Positions 23,771-31,082 of a DNA stretch of 33,401 nt are shown piece by piece. Made by a program: the position numbers and the translations under genes. The notes beneath the pieces are model-generated. The model made no database searches and was not told where the DNA came from. It saw only the letters and a program-made list of their open reading frames with translations. Within the stretch, counting starts at the first letter, position 1, and each line of letters starts with the position of its first letter. Origin of the DNA: Duganella margarita (GTDB taxonomy: Bacteria > Pseudomonadota > Gammaproteobacteria > Burkholderiales > Burkholderiaceae_D); the NCBI RefSeq assembly GCF_009857535.1, contig NZ_WWCS01000032.1, forward strand, positions 1-33,401. Reading direction: 5' to 3'.

Positions 23771-24181
23771 TTAACGGGGCAGAGGAATGACTTCGTCAAT
23801 GCCGGAGTGGTCGTGATGGTCGCCGAAAACGCGCTCCAGTTCGACCTGTGCGAATTCGCCCGTGCAGTGGCCGGCGGCGACGCGTTCGATATGCCCGCGC
23901 GATTTGAAATTGTTGACCACCTCGCTGACCTGCTGGTCGCTCTTGTCGACCAGATGCAGGCCGCCGACGATCATGCGGATTCCGTTCCAGCACATATGCC
24001 AGGCCGCCGGTATGGTCACCATGCCGATGCGAGATGACGACAAAGTCCAGCGTTTTCAGGTCGATATTCAGCTTGCGCACATTGTCCGCAAACGCCTGAT
24101 ACTGACCGCCGGCGTCGAACAGTGTGCGCGAAAAAGTCAGGACAACCCTGCCAGCAAAACCATCAAGCGCAGTAACTTCAT
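23771..24181 (-). pseudogene. Metallo-beta-lactamase-fold hydrolase pseudogene
   Basis: Three pieces of one MBL-fold gene survive on the minus strand. From 24181, ATG opens a signal-peptide-like MKLLRLMVLLAGLS, then a stop. In a second frame comes TLFDAGGQYQAFADN, then DLKTLDFVVISHRHGDHTGG, the HxHxDH metal motif, to about 23985. In a third frame, RMIVGGLHLVDKSDQQVSEV and RVAAGHCTGEF continue to the stop at 23771; this matches the usual C-terminal part with the GHCTG motif. The middle domain between the HGDHTGG and GGLHL segments (normally over 100 residues) and the N-terminal strand region are missing. Two out-of-frame deletions explain this. A Shine-Dalgarno AAGGA precedes the old start. 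The product cannot be functional. Confidence 0.8.
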
Positions 24182-24213
24182 TTCAGATCCTTTGGAGAAC
24201 TCTTTTACCAAGT

Positions 24214-26151
24214 CTATTTGCGCATATCCTTATTGGTTTCTGAGGACGGCGCCAGGAGACTTTGCAGGCGGTCCGCTGTGCCGGAAATCCGTTGAAGGCG
24301 CGGATAGCGCAGGGAGTCGAAGTAGGCGATGCTGACGGTGTGCGATGCGCCGTCGGCGTCGAAGGACAGTTCGATTGGCTGTTTGCTGATCGCGGCGTCG
24401 CGGATGGCTTGTTTGAGAATGTCATCCGTGTATGGCTTGCCGGCGACGGCCGTCAGACGGGCGCCAAGGCTGATGCCGGCCTTGAACGCCGGGCCTTCCC
24501 ACGCCACGCTTTTCACCGCGCCTTTTTTGCCGATCACCAGTCCCAGTGAATTGGAGAGGTCGGTGCCGCCCAGGTCCGCCTCGTGCAGCACGAAGAAGTC
24601 GGTCGGCTGGTCGGTGTACACCAGCTGATAGCCGCCGCGCTTCAGGCCATCCAGCAGATGCGTGTCGTCATGCGCGTTCAGCCGCGTATTGAAATAGGCC
24701 GCCCAGTCGTACGGCGCGATCCGGTTCAGCGCTTTGCAAATATCATCGAAGTTGTAGGTGGAGATGGTGCGGGAATTGTGCCCAGGGCCGAAGAAGGTGG
24801 CGGCAAAATCGAGCATGCTTTTCCGGCCGCCGCTCAGTTCACGCAGCAGCATGTCCACGTCCAGCCATAGCATCACGCCTTCCGGGTAGTAGTCCTCGCG
24901 CCGCTGCCAGTCGCGCCAGTGGACTGGCCTGGCCGGCATGTAGAGCGCATCGACGGTGCTGTCCTGCAGCGACTTCCAGGCGCGCCCGGGACGATTCGCC
25001 ATCAGCGATGCATCGACCGCCAGCGCATCCAGGCTTTGCTCCGCAGTGCGCAGGCCGAGGCGCCGCGACATCACGTGGGCCCAGAATTCGGTCTGGCCCT
25101 CGTACACCCACAACATACTGCCGCGCATCGGCAGATTCAGGTTGGGGGTCCACAAATCAGCCGGCTGCCGCGTGCGGCCGTTCCACGCATGGATGAATTC
25201 GTGCGCTACCAGATTGGACATCAAGACCTGTTCGCCCACATCGCGCGCATAGTTGGCCGAGACGTTGATCTCGGTCGATTCCTGATGTTCGTAGCCGCCG
25301 CCGGACGGCATCACGTCGGACAGGGACATCAGCAGATCGAAGTGGCGATAGTGCTGCGAACGGAATAGCTGCGGCACGGCCGTCGCCATCGCGCGGAATT
25401 TGTCCACCAGCGCGGGTGGCAGGTCCAGCGCGGCTTCGTTATCGCCGAACATATTCAGTCGCACCGGGATGGCCGGCGCATTGGTCAGCTCCACCCGTTT
25501 GTAGTAGCGGCCCGCGTACACCGGCGCGTCGGCCAGATCCTCGAAGCTGGCCGGCTTGAACGAGACGCGATTGGCGTTGGCCTGCGCCGTCTCCAGCGAG
25601 GTGGAGAACTGGAAGCCCTCGGGCATTGTCAATTCCGCTTGCACGCCGATATTGCGGATGAGCCAGCCGGCGGGGTAGAGCGCCACCTTGGACCAGGGCA
25701 GCGTCAGCATGTCGCGCGAAATGAGTTTGGGGCCGTTCGCTGCGGGCAGGTACTGGAACTCCAGTTGCAGCTCACGCGTCCCGGCGGGAACGTCGATATG
25801 AAACGCAAACGGGTTGACGACATCGCGTCGCCATTCCAGCTTGCGCGCGCCGGCCTTGATGATCAGGCCCGCCAGCGGCGCCGCTTCCTGCGTGACCGAA
25901 TGGCTGCCGGTCTCCCACTGCGGATACAGCAGCACCATGGCGCCGGCCTTCTGGACCGGAATGGTCTCGCGCACACGGAAGATTTTATGCACGCTGTCGG
26001 ACGCATCGACCTTGAGCGTGATGTCGCCCTTGAATGGGATATCGCGCGGCGCGGCAATGGCGGGAGCCGCAGGCGCCGGTTGCGGGCCGACGCTGGCATA
26101 GACCGGAACCACGCAGGCCAGGGTGAGAAGAGGAAGCAGCAGCTTTTTCAT
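24214..26151 (-). CDS. M61 family peptidase with PDZ domain
   Basis: The 645-residue exported enzyme has a signal peptide (about 1-20, ending VYAS) and an N-terminal beta domain (about 40-220). The M61 catalytic domain carries VAHEFIHAWNGR, with zinc ligands His317 and His321, Glu318 as base, and Glu351 in WVYEGQTEFW as probable third ligand. A C-terminal PDZ domain (about 525-615) contains the LGLVIGKKGAVKSV and GPAFKAGISLGARL segments. The family includes glycyl aminopeptidases; the natural substrate here is unknown. The length is normal. The ATG at 26151 has no strong Shine-Dalgarno. It is transcribed alone, away from the SDR gene 80 bp upstream, and is followed downstream by the MBL pseudogene. 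Confidence 0.92.
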   Translation of the reverse strand: MKKLLLPLLTLACVVPVYASVGPQPAPAAPAIAAPRDIPFKGDITLKVDASDSVHKIFRVRETIPVQKAGAMVLLYPQWETGSHSVTQEAAPLAGLIIKAGARKLEWRRDVVNPFAFHIDVPAGTRELQLEFQYLPAANGPKLISRDMLTLPWSKVALYPAGWLIRNIGVQAELTMPEGFQFSTSLETAQANANRVSFKPASFEDLADAPVYAGRYYKRVELTNAPAIPVRLNMFGDNEAALDLPPALVDKFRAMATAVPQLFRSQHYRHFDLLMSLSDVMPSGGGYEHQESTEINVSANYARDVGEQVLMSNLVAHEFIHAWNGRTRQPADLWTPNLNLPMRGSMLWVYEGQTEFWAHVMSRRLGLRTAEQSLDALAVDASLMANRPGRAWKSLQDSTVDALYMPARPVHWRDWQRREDYYPEGVMLWLDVDMLLRELSGGRKSMLDFAATFFGPGHNSRTISTYNFDDICKALNRIAPYDWAAYFNTRLNAHDDTHLLDGLKRGGYQLVYTDQPTDFFVLHEADLGGTDLSNSLGLVIGKKGAVKSVAWEGPAFKAGISLGARLTAVAGKPYTDDILKQAIRDAAISKQPIELSFDADGASHTVSIAYFDSLRYPRLQRISGTADRLQSLLAPSSETNKDMRK

Positions 26152-26181
26152 TGCACGCCAAATTAAATCGATGGGATGCCA

Positions 26182-26210
26182 AGAGTATCTGGACGCCTGC
26201 GCGGTGTAAA
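26182..26210 (-). promoter_or_regulatory. Possible promoter of the M61 peptidase gene
   Basis: On the minus strand, TTTACA (26210-26205, 5 of 6 matches) and TACTCT (26187-26182, 3 of 6) are 17 bp apart and lie about 30 bp before the ATG. The -10 is weak. Confidence 0.35.
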
Positions 26211-26231
26211 GCCATCCGCGCGGGCGTTCAA

Positions 26232-26957
26232 TTACATCAGTACGCCGCCGCCGTCGACGGTGTGGACCTGGCCGGTGGCGAAGCCGCTAGTCATCAGGAA
26301 CAGGTAGGCCGCCGCGACGTCTTCCGCCGAGCCGACGCGGCCCACCGGCAGCTTTGCGGCCAGGTCGGCGTACATGCGCTGGCAGGCATCCTCCGTCATG
26401 CCCGACCACAGATTGGTCGCTACCACGCCTGGCGATACCGCATTGACGCGGATGGGCGCCAGTTCCACAGCCAGCGCACGCGTCAGGGCTTCAACCGCGC
26501 CGCACACGCTGGCGACCAGCGTCCAGTTGGCATGCGGCTTTTGTGCCGCGATTCCGGTGGTGAGGGTCAGCGAGCCGCCCGGCCGCAGGTTGCGAGCACC
26601 GTATTTCGCCGCCGCCATCGCGCCCCAGTAACGGATCTCGAACGCGGAACGCGCCGTCTGCAAGTTGGTACCAGCCAATGGCGCAAGCTGTAGCGCGTCG
26701 CCGGCGGTGTAGACCATATGATCGAATGCGCCGCAGATGTTGAAGAAGCGCTCTATGGCACTTTCGTCACGCAGATCCAGCGCGCAGCCTTGCGCCTTGG
26801 GACCGAGCATCGCCAGCGCTTTCTCGATGCGGGCTATCTGGCTAGAGACGATCATGACCTCCGCATCCTCACGCACCGCTTCACGCGCCACGGCGAGACC
26901 GAGACCGGACGAAGCGCCCAGCACAATCACTCGCTGACCTGACAGGCGGCCGCTCAT
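26232..26957 (-). CDS. Short-chain dehydrogenase-like protein, atypical active site
   Basis: This 241-residue Rossmann protein of the SDR superfamily has the cofactor loop GASSGLG at 14-20, ALDLRD at 59-64, and the C-terminal NAVSPGVVAT and GQVHTVDGGG segments of classical SDRs. The usual catalytic Y-x-x-x-K before the GAVEALTRALAVEL helix is not there: the aligned positions are Val148 and Cys152. The NNAG motif is also changed, to YTAG. It may therefore be a non-enzymatic or atypical SDR, or use other residues. The start overlaps the NmrA-like gene stop by 4 nt (ATGA), so the two form an operon transcribed away from the LysR gene. Confidence 0.88.
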   Translation of the reverse strand: MSGRLSGQRVIVLGASSGLGLAVAREAVREDAEVMIVSSQIARIEKALAMLGPKAQGCALDLRDESAIERFFNICGAFDHMVYTAGDALQLAPLAGTNLQTARSAFEIRYWGAMAAAKYGARNLRPGGSLTLTTGIAAQKPHANWTLVASVCGAVEALTRALAVELAPIRVNAVSPGVVATNLWSGMTEDACQRMYADLAAKLPVGRVGSAEDVAAAYLFLMTSGFATGQVHTVDGGGVLM

Positions 26958-27820
26958 GCCTGCACCCGCGCCAGCAGTCCTGCGATGGCGTGGTCCAGCG
27001 TAACGGCGCCTTTGCGCGAGCCGCTTTCCCCCTTTTCGAACTCGATCCAGCCCTCGTTAAAGCCATCCAGCATTTGCATGCGCGGCGTTGGATTGGTCAT
27101 GCCTTGCGCGGCAAACAGTTCGGCCCAGGTGTCGCGTGGCACGGCGCGCGCGCTTACTTCGCGGTCCAGCAGGCGGCTGAAGCTGGCGGCGATGTCCGCA
27201 GGGCTGATGCGCCGCGGTCCTTCCAGTTCGACCACGCGCTTGCCTTGCCACGTTTGCTGCAGAAGCTCCGCCGCCAGCGTGGAGATGTCCGCACAAGCCA
27301 CCATCGGTACCGGACGCTCCAGCGGCTGCAGGAAGCTGGGAATGCTGCCAGTGCGCGCCGATGCCACGTCCCACAGGCTGTTCTCGATAAACCATGCGGC
27401 GCGCAGGAAGGTCACCGGCAGATCCAGCGAACCCAATTCCTGCTCCATGATGCCCAGCTGATTGAGCAGGTTAGGCTGCGTGGCTTGCGCGCCGATGGTC
27501 GACAGCACGACAACGCGTGACGGACGCGCCGTCGCCAGTGCCTGGCGCAGGGCGGCGATGCTGCGGCGTGCCTCCGGAAAGCCTTCGGTTGGATCGAAGG
27601 TCGGCGGCAGCAGCACAAACACTGCTTCGGCGCCGGTAAAGGCGTGGGCCAGTGCGTCGGCGTCGTTGATGTCGGCCAGCGCTACTTCGGCGCCGTGGGC
27701 GGCCCAGGTCTCGCCTTTGGCTGCGTCGCGAACCACGGCGCGCACGGGCAGGCCGGCGGCCAACAATTGCTTGCCCAGCTCCGAGCCTACTTGTCCCGTA
27801 ATACCGGTAATTGCATACAT
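26954..27820 (-). CDS. NmrA-like NAD(P)-binding protein
   Basis: The 288-residue protein is an extended/atypical SDR of the NmrA/HSCARG group. The dinucleotide loop GITGQVG is at 6-12, followed by VRAVVRDAAKG at 28-38. SRVVVLSTIGA, FLRAAWFIEN and a C-terminal substrate domain follow. Such proteins sense NADP(H) or act as quinone or azo reductases; the substrate is unknown here. The ATG at 27820 is chosen because it directly opens the Rossmann fold and follows AAGGGGAA; the open frame to 27898 adds a region that is not conserved and crosses the intergenic operator. It is divergent from a LysR gene and overlaps the SDR gene at its 3' end. Confidence 0.9.
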   Translation of the reverse strand: MYAITGITGQVGSELGKQLLAAGLPVRAVVRDAAKGETWAAHGAEVALADINDADALAHAFTGAEAVFVLLPPTFDPTEGFPEARRSIAALRQALATARPSRVVVLSTIGAQATQPNLLNQLGIMEQELGSLDLPVTFLRAAWFIENSLWDVASARTGSIPSFLQPLERPVPMVACADISTLAAELLQQTWQGKRVVELEGPRRISPADIAASFSRLLDREVSARAVPRDTWAELFAAQGMTNPTPRMQMLDGFNEGWIEFEKGESGSRKGAVTLDHAIAGLLARVQA

Positions 27821-27849
27821 CTGATTCCCCTTGTGAAGTTGATGGGGGA

Positions 27850-27864
27850 ATTTTGCTGCAAAAT
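27850..27864. promoter_or_regulatory. Palindromic LysR-type operator candidate
   Basis: ATTTTGC-T-GCAAAAT is a perfect 15-bp palindrome that contains a T-N11-A core. It lies in the 97-bp gap between the divergent NmrA-like gene and the LysR gene, where LysR-type regulators normally bind. No clear -35/-10 pair could be assigned for either gene. Confidence 0.6.
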
Positions 27865-27917
27865 GTCCAATACTCCGATAGCATGGGATGCATATCATTG
27901 ATGACTAACCGGCATAT

Positions 27918-28823
27918 ATGGCATTTGACGAAAAAACCGTGAACGGCATGCGCGTGCTGGCCGCGATTGTGGACAGCGGCAGTTTTTTGCGCGCAGGCGA
28001 GGCGCTGACGATGTCGCAGTCGGGCGTCAGCCGCGCCGTCGCCCGGTTGGAGGCGCGGCTCAATATCCGCCTGTTCGACCGCACCACGCGCAAGGTCTCG
28101 CTCACCGACGAGGGGCGCCGCTTTTATGCGCAAATCAACCCACTGCTGGCGGGGCTGGAAGATGCGGTGGCCTCGGCGGGCGAGGGCGCTGTCGTGGTGC
28201 GCGGCCGGCTGCGGGTGAATGTCGACCCGCTGCTTGCGCGCCTGCTGCTGGGTCCCAGGCTGGGCGCCTTTCTCAAGCAGTATCCGCAACTGGAGCTGGA
28301 CCTGACCGTGCGCGATCAGTTGGGCGATATGGTCGGCGATGGTTTCGACCTCGCCGTTCGCCTCGGCCATCCGCAGACCTCATCGCTGATCGCCCGCAAG
28401 CTGATGGACACGCGCGTGCTCACCGTCGCCACGCCAGCCTATCTGCGCAAGCACGGCACGCCGAACAAGCCGGCCGACCTGGAAAGTCCGGACCACGTCT
28501 GCATCCACTTCCGCAACCCCGTCACAGGGCGGCCATTCGATTGGGAGTTTCATCGCGGCGGCAAGGTGACCATTGTGCATCCGCGCGGTCAGGTTACGCT
28601 CAACGATCCGGGTACGATGGAGAGCGTGCTGCTGTCGGGTTACGGACTGGCGCAGGTGATCGATCTGGCGGTGCAGCCGCTGCTGCGTTCCGGCGCGTTG
28701 ACGCCAGTGCTGACGGCATGGCCGGACGAGCGCTTTCCGCTGTATGCGCTGTACCCGTCGCGCCAGCATCCGCCGGCCAAGACGCAAGCCTTCCTGGCCT
28801 TCGTCCAGTCTCTGCTACCATGA
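27918..28823 (+). CDS. LysR family transcriptional regulator
   Basis: The 301-residue regulator has an N-terminal winged helix-turn-helix (about 8-67: LAAIVDSGSFLRAGEALTMS, SGVSRAVARLEARL, LFDRTTRKVSLTDEG). A periplasmic-binding-protein-like effector domain (about 93-298) follows. The pattern VRGRLRVNVDPLLAR, then GFDLAVRLG, is that of the CrgA/DmlR-like group common in Burkholderiales. It is transcribed divergently from the NmrA-SDR operon, its probable target, with a palindrome between them. A small gene of unknown function follows 19 bp downstream. Confidence 0.95.
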   Translation: MAFDEKTVNGMRVLAAIVDSGSFLRAGEALTMSQSGVSRAVARLEARLNIRLFDRTTRKVSLTDEGRRFYAQINPLLAGLEDAVASAGEGAVVVRGRLRVNVDPLLARLLLGPRLGAFLKQYPQLELDLTVRDQLGDMVGDGFDLAVRLGHPQTSSLIARKLMDTRVLTVATPAYLRKHGTPNKPADLESPDHVCIHFRNPVTGRPFDWEFHRGGKVTIVHPRGQVTLNDPGTMESVLLSGYGLAQVIDLAVQPLLRSGALTPVLTAWPDERFPLYALYPSRQHPPAKTQAFLAFVQSLLP

Positions 28824-28842
28824 CGGCTTTTGGGAGTAGCAC

Positions 28843-29145
28843 ATGGCGCGGGATATGACGGCGTACCGCAAGGTGGCGGTGCATTCGGAGGAATGGAATG
28901 GCCAGGTGGAGATCCATCCGATGCCGGGCCAGGCCTATGCGACCGATCTCAACGTGCAGTGTTCGCGCCGCATGTGCGACACCAGCATTTACCCGCTCGG
29001 CACCAGCTTTCTGGTGGACGCCAAGCTGACGGACCGCCTGGGCGGCCCGCAGTACCTGTACGTCTGGCATGGCGACGACATCAACGTGATGTCGGATCAG
29101 GAAGCGGAAGTCTTCCTCGGCGCTTATCGCCGGGTCAGACTTTAA
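28843..29145 (+). CDS. Small protein of unknown function
   Basis: This 100-residue, soluble, signal-peptide-free protein is not recognised. It contains two closely placed cysteines (CSRRMC near 40-45), a PLGTSFLVDAKLTDRLGG segment and YLYVWHGDDINVMS. The ATG at 28843 follows a good GGGAG (28832-28836). It lies 19 bp after the LysR gene and may share its transcript. It converges on the MFS gene, with only 8 bp between the two stop codons. Codon use looks like that of its neighbours. Confidence 0.7.
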   Translation: MARDMTAYRKVAVHSEEWNGQVEIHPMPGQAYATDLNVQCSRRMCDTSIYPLGTSFLVDAKLTDRLGGPQYLYVWHGDDINVMSDQEAEVFLGAYRRVRL

Positions 29146-29153
29146 GCTCAGAC

Positions 29154-30383
29154 TTAATGCACCGCGTGCAGTTTGGTGGCCGGCTGTTCGCCGTCCTGTG
29201 CCCAGCGCATGGTGACCGCCGCCATGGCCAGCGCCAGCACGCCGCCCACCACCATGGCGCTCGATACGCCCAGGTGGTCGACCGCCACGCCGCCGACCAG
29301 CGCACCGCTTGCCAGCGCGATCTGCGCAGTGGTGACGAAGACCGCGCCGCCGCTTTCCATTGCATGCGGCGCCGCCTGGAAGATCCAGGTCTGCACCGAC
29401 ATCGGCATCATGCCAAACGCGATGCCCCACACGATCACCAGCAGTGTTGCGCCGATCAGGCCGGTGCCCAGCAGCGGTAGCAGTGCCGTCGACAGGCCCA
29501 TGACCACGCCGGTGGTGATCAGGCCGGTGCGCACGCTGCGCGCCAGGATCTTGCCGCCGATGACGTTACCCGCCAGCCCGGCCGCACCGTACACCAGCAG
29601 CAGGATGCTGATGGTGCGGGCTTCCAGATGCGCTACCTGGCTGAGGAAAGGCGTGATGTAGGTGTAGGCGGCAAACTGGCCGATGAACACCAGCATGGTG
29701 ATGAAGATGCCGAGGGGCGCCTTCGGCACGCGCAGCATTTCCGGCAACTGGCGGAAGGTGACCGAGGACTTGGCCGGCAGCGACGGCAGCAGGCGCATTT
29801 GCGTCAGCAGTACCAGCAGCGCGACCACGCCGCCGGCGTGGAAGGCGAGGCGCCAGCCGAACAGTTCGCCGAGCAGCGCACCGGCCGGCACGCCGGCCAC
29901 GGTGCCGATCGAGACGCCGGCAAAAATCATCGACAGCGCGCGTGGTTCGGAGCCGGGCGGCACCAGCCGCGTGCTGAGCGCCGGTCCCAGCGCCCAGAAG
30001 CCGCCGACGCCGATACCCAGCAGCGCGCGGCCAAACAGCACCAGCGGGAAGGAGTGCGACAGGGCGACGATCAGGTTGGACACCAGCATGGTGGCGGTCA
30101 GGCTCCACAGCACGAAGCGGCGGTCGGTCTTGCCGATGCCGACGGTGACCAGGATCGCCGCCAGCGCCGCCACCAGGCCGGGCACGGTGACCATCATGCC
30201 GGCCACGCCTTCGGTCACGCCCAGTTCGGCGGCAATCGCCGGTAGCAGGCCGACCGGCAGGAATTCGGTGGTCACCAGCGCAAAGGCGCCGATGGCGATC
30301 GATATCACGGCCGGCCACGGCGAGTGGTGGTGCGACGGTGAAGGTTCGGCCTCGGTGGCCAGGGTGTTGGTTTGATTTTGCAT
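29154..30383 (-). CDS. MFS efflux transporter (DHA1 type)
   Basis: The 409-residue inner-membrane permease has 12 predicted helices and the DHA1-type layout of AraJ/NepI/YdhP-like exporters. Visible marks are ALVTTEFLPVGLLPAIAAEL in TM1 and the loop GKTDRRFVLW after TM2. ALLGIGVGGFWALGPALSTRLVPP follows in TM4 and the next loop, with GVPAGALLGELFGWRLAF near TM5. The substrate (a drug, sugar or nucleoside) is not determinable. The ATG at 30383 is chosen because AGGA precedes it and it follows a good promoter; the open frame to 30452 covers the promoter itself. It is divergent from a TetR gene, the standard arrangement for repressor-controlled efflux. Confidence 0.92.
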   Translation of the reverse strand: MQNQTNTLATEAEPSPSHHHSPWPAVISIAIGAFALVTTEFLPVGLLPAIAAELGVTEGVAGMMVTVPGLVAALAAILVTVGIGKTDRRFVLWSLTATMLVSNLIVALSHSFPLVLFGRALLGIGVGGFWALGPALSTRLVPPGSEPRALSMIFAGVSIGTVAGVPAGALLGELFGWRLAFHAGGVVALLVLLTQMRLLPSLPAKSSVTFRQLPEMLRVPKAPLGIFITMLVFIGQFAAYTYITPFLSQVAHLEARTISILLLVYGAAGLAGNVIGGKILARSVRTGLITTGVVMGLSTALLPLLGTGLIGATLLVIVWGIAFGMMPMSVQTWIFQAAPHAMESGGAVFVTTAQIALASGALVGGVAVDHLGVSSAMVVGGVLALAMAAVTMRWAQDGEQPATKLHAVH

Positions 30384-30400
30384 GATCGTCCTGAAAAAGC

Positions 30401-30428
30401 TTGAGTTTTTTACTGGTCGGTTCATAAT
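30401..30428 (+). promoter_or_regulatory. Promoter of the tetR-family gene
   Basis: TTGAGT (30401-30406) and CATAAT (30423-30428) are 16 bp apart. The -10 shares its bases with the -10 of the opposite promoter, so polymerase cannot occupy both at once. The first operator-like site (30412-30421) lies inside the spacer. Confidence 0.55.
30412..30421. promoter_or_regulatory. TetR operator-like site 1
   Basis: ACTGGTCGGT matches the perfect palindrome at 30463-30472 in 8 of 10 positions. It sits in the tetR promoter spacer and just downstream of the MFS -10, where a bound repressor would block both promoters. Confidence 0.5.
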
Positions 30429-30452
30429 GTGCGTCAGGAGACGCTTTGTCAA
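30424..30452 (-). promoter_or_regulatory. Promoter of the MFS efflux gene
   Basis: On the minus strand, TTGACA (30452-30447, full consensus) and CATTAT (30429-30424) are separated by exactly 17 bp. The expected start near 30417 lies inside operator-like site 1. Confidence 0.7.
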
Positions 30453-30462
30453 TGAATATTTA

Positions 30463-30472
30463 ACCGATCGGT
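30463..30472. promoter_or_regulatory. TetR operator-like site 2 (perfect palindrome)
   Basis: ACCGATCGGT is a perfect 10-bp palindrome directly abutting the tetR start codon at 30473. Palindromes with this ACCG-AT-CGGT core are common operators of TetR-family repressors. It replaces a recognisable Shine-Dalgarno for the tetR gene. Confidence 0.65.
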
Positions 30473-31072
30473 ATGAAAGAGCGAAAAATCGGCCGTCCGC
30501 GCACCTTCGATGCAGACCAGGCGCTGGACAAAGCCATGAAAGTTTTTTGGGAAAAAGGCTACGAAGGCAGTTCCTTGCCCGAACTGACGGAAGCCATGGG
30601 CATGAACCGGCCCAGCCTGTACGCAGTATTCGGCAACAAGGAGAACCTGTTCAAGCTGGCGCTGGAGCGCTACGGCGCCACCCACGATCCGCTGTTCAAC
30701 GCCGCGCTGGAAGAAAAAACTGCGCGCGGCGTGGTCGAGCATTTCCTGCGCGGCAATGCCGATGCCCAGACCGAGGAAGAAAATCCGCACGGTTGCCTGG
30801 TGATCAATGGCGCGCTGGCGTGCAGCGACGACGCGCTGCCGATCCGCAATTCCCTGATCGAGCGCAGGGCGGCAGCCGAAGCACGCCTGCGCGACCGTTT
30901 CGAGCGCGCCAAGGCCGAGGGTGATTTGCCAGCCGACTTCTGCGCCAGCCAGATGGCGCGCTATGTGATGACCATGTCCAACGGCATGGCAGTGCAAGCC
31001 GCCGCCGGCGCCAGCCGCAAACAGCTACAGGAAGTGGTAGACCAAGTGCTGCGCGGTTGGCCGGGCGCCTGA
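30473..31072 (+). CDS. TetR family transcriptional regulator
   Basis: The 199-residue repressor has a TetR N-terminal DNA-binding domain (about 8-60). The helix-turn-helix is SSLPELTEAMGMNRPSLYAVF at 33-53, followed by GNKENLFKLALERY. The C-terminal ligand domain contains NPHGCLVINGALAC near 104-117, typical of the AcrR/TetR_C group. It is divergent from the MFS efflux gene and most likely represses both that gene and itself through the palindromes between them. Its stop is 10 bp from the convergent FHA gene end. Confidence 0.95.
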   Translation: MKERKIGRPRTFDADQALDKAMKVFWEKGYEGSSLPELTEAMGMNRPSLYAVFGNKENLFKLALERYGATHDPLFNAALEEKTARGVVEHFLRGNADAQTEEENPHGCLVINGALACSDDALPIRNSLIERRAAAEARLRDRFERAKAEGDLPADFCASQMARYVMTMSNGMAVQAAAGASRKQLQEVVDQVLRGWPGA

Positions 31073-31082
31073 CAGTCGCGGC

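Noticed and set aside
29125..29156. CAGACTT direct repeats between the convergent unknown gene and the MFS gene as a terminator.
   Set aside because: Direct, not inverted; no stem-loop can form.
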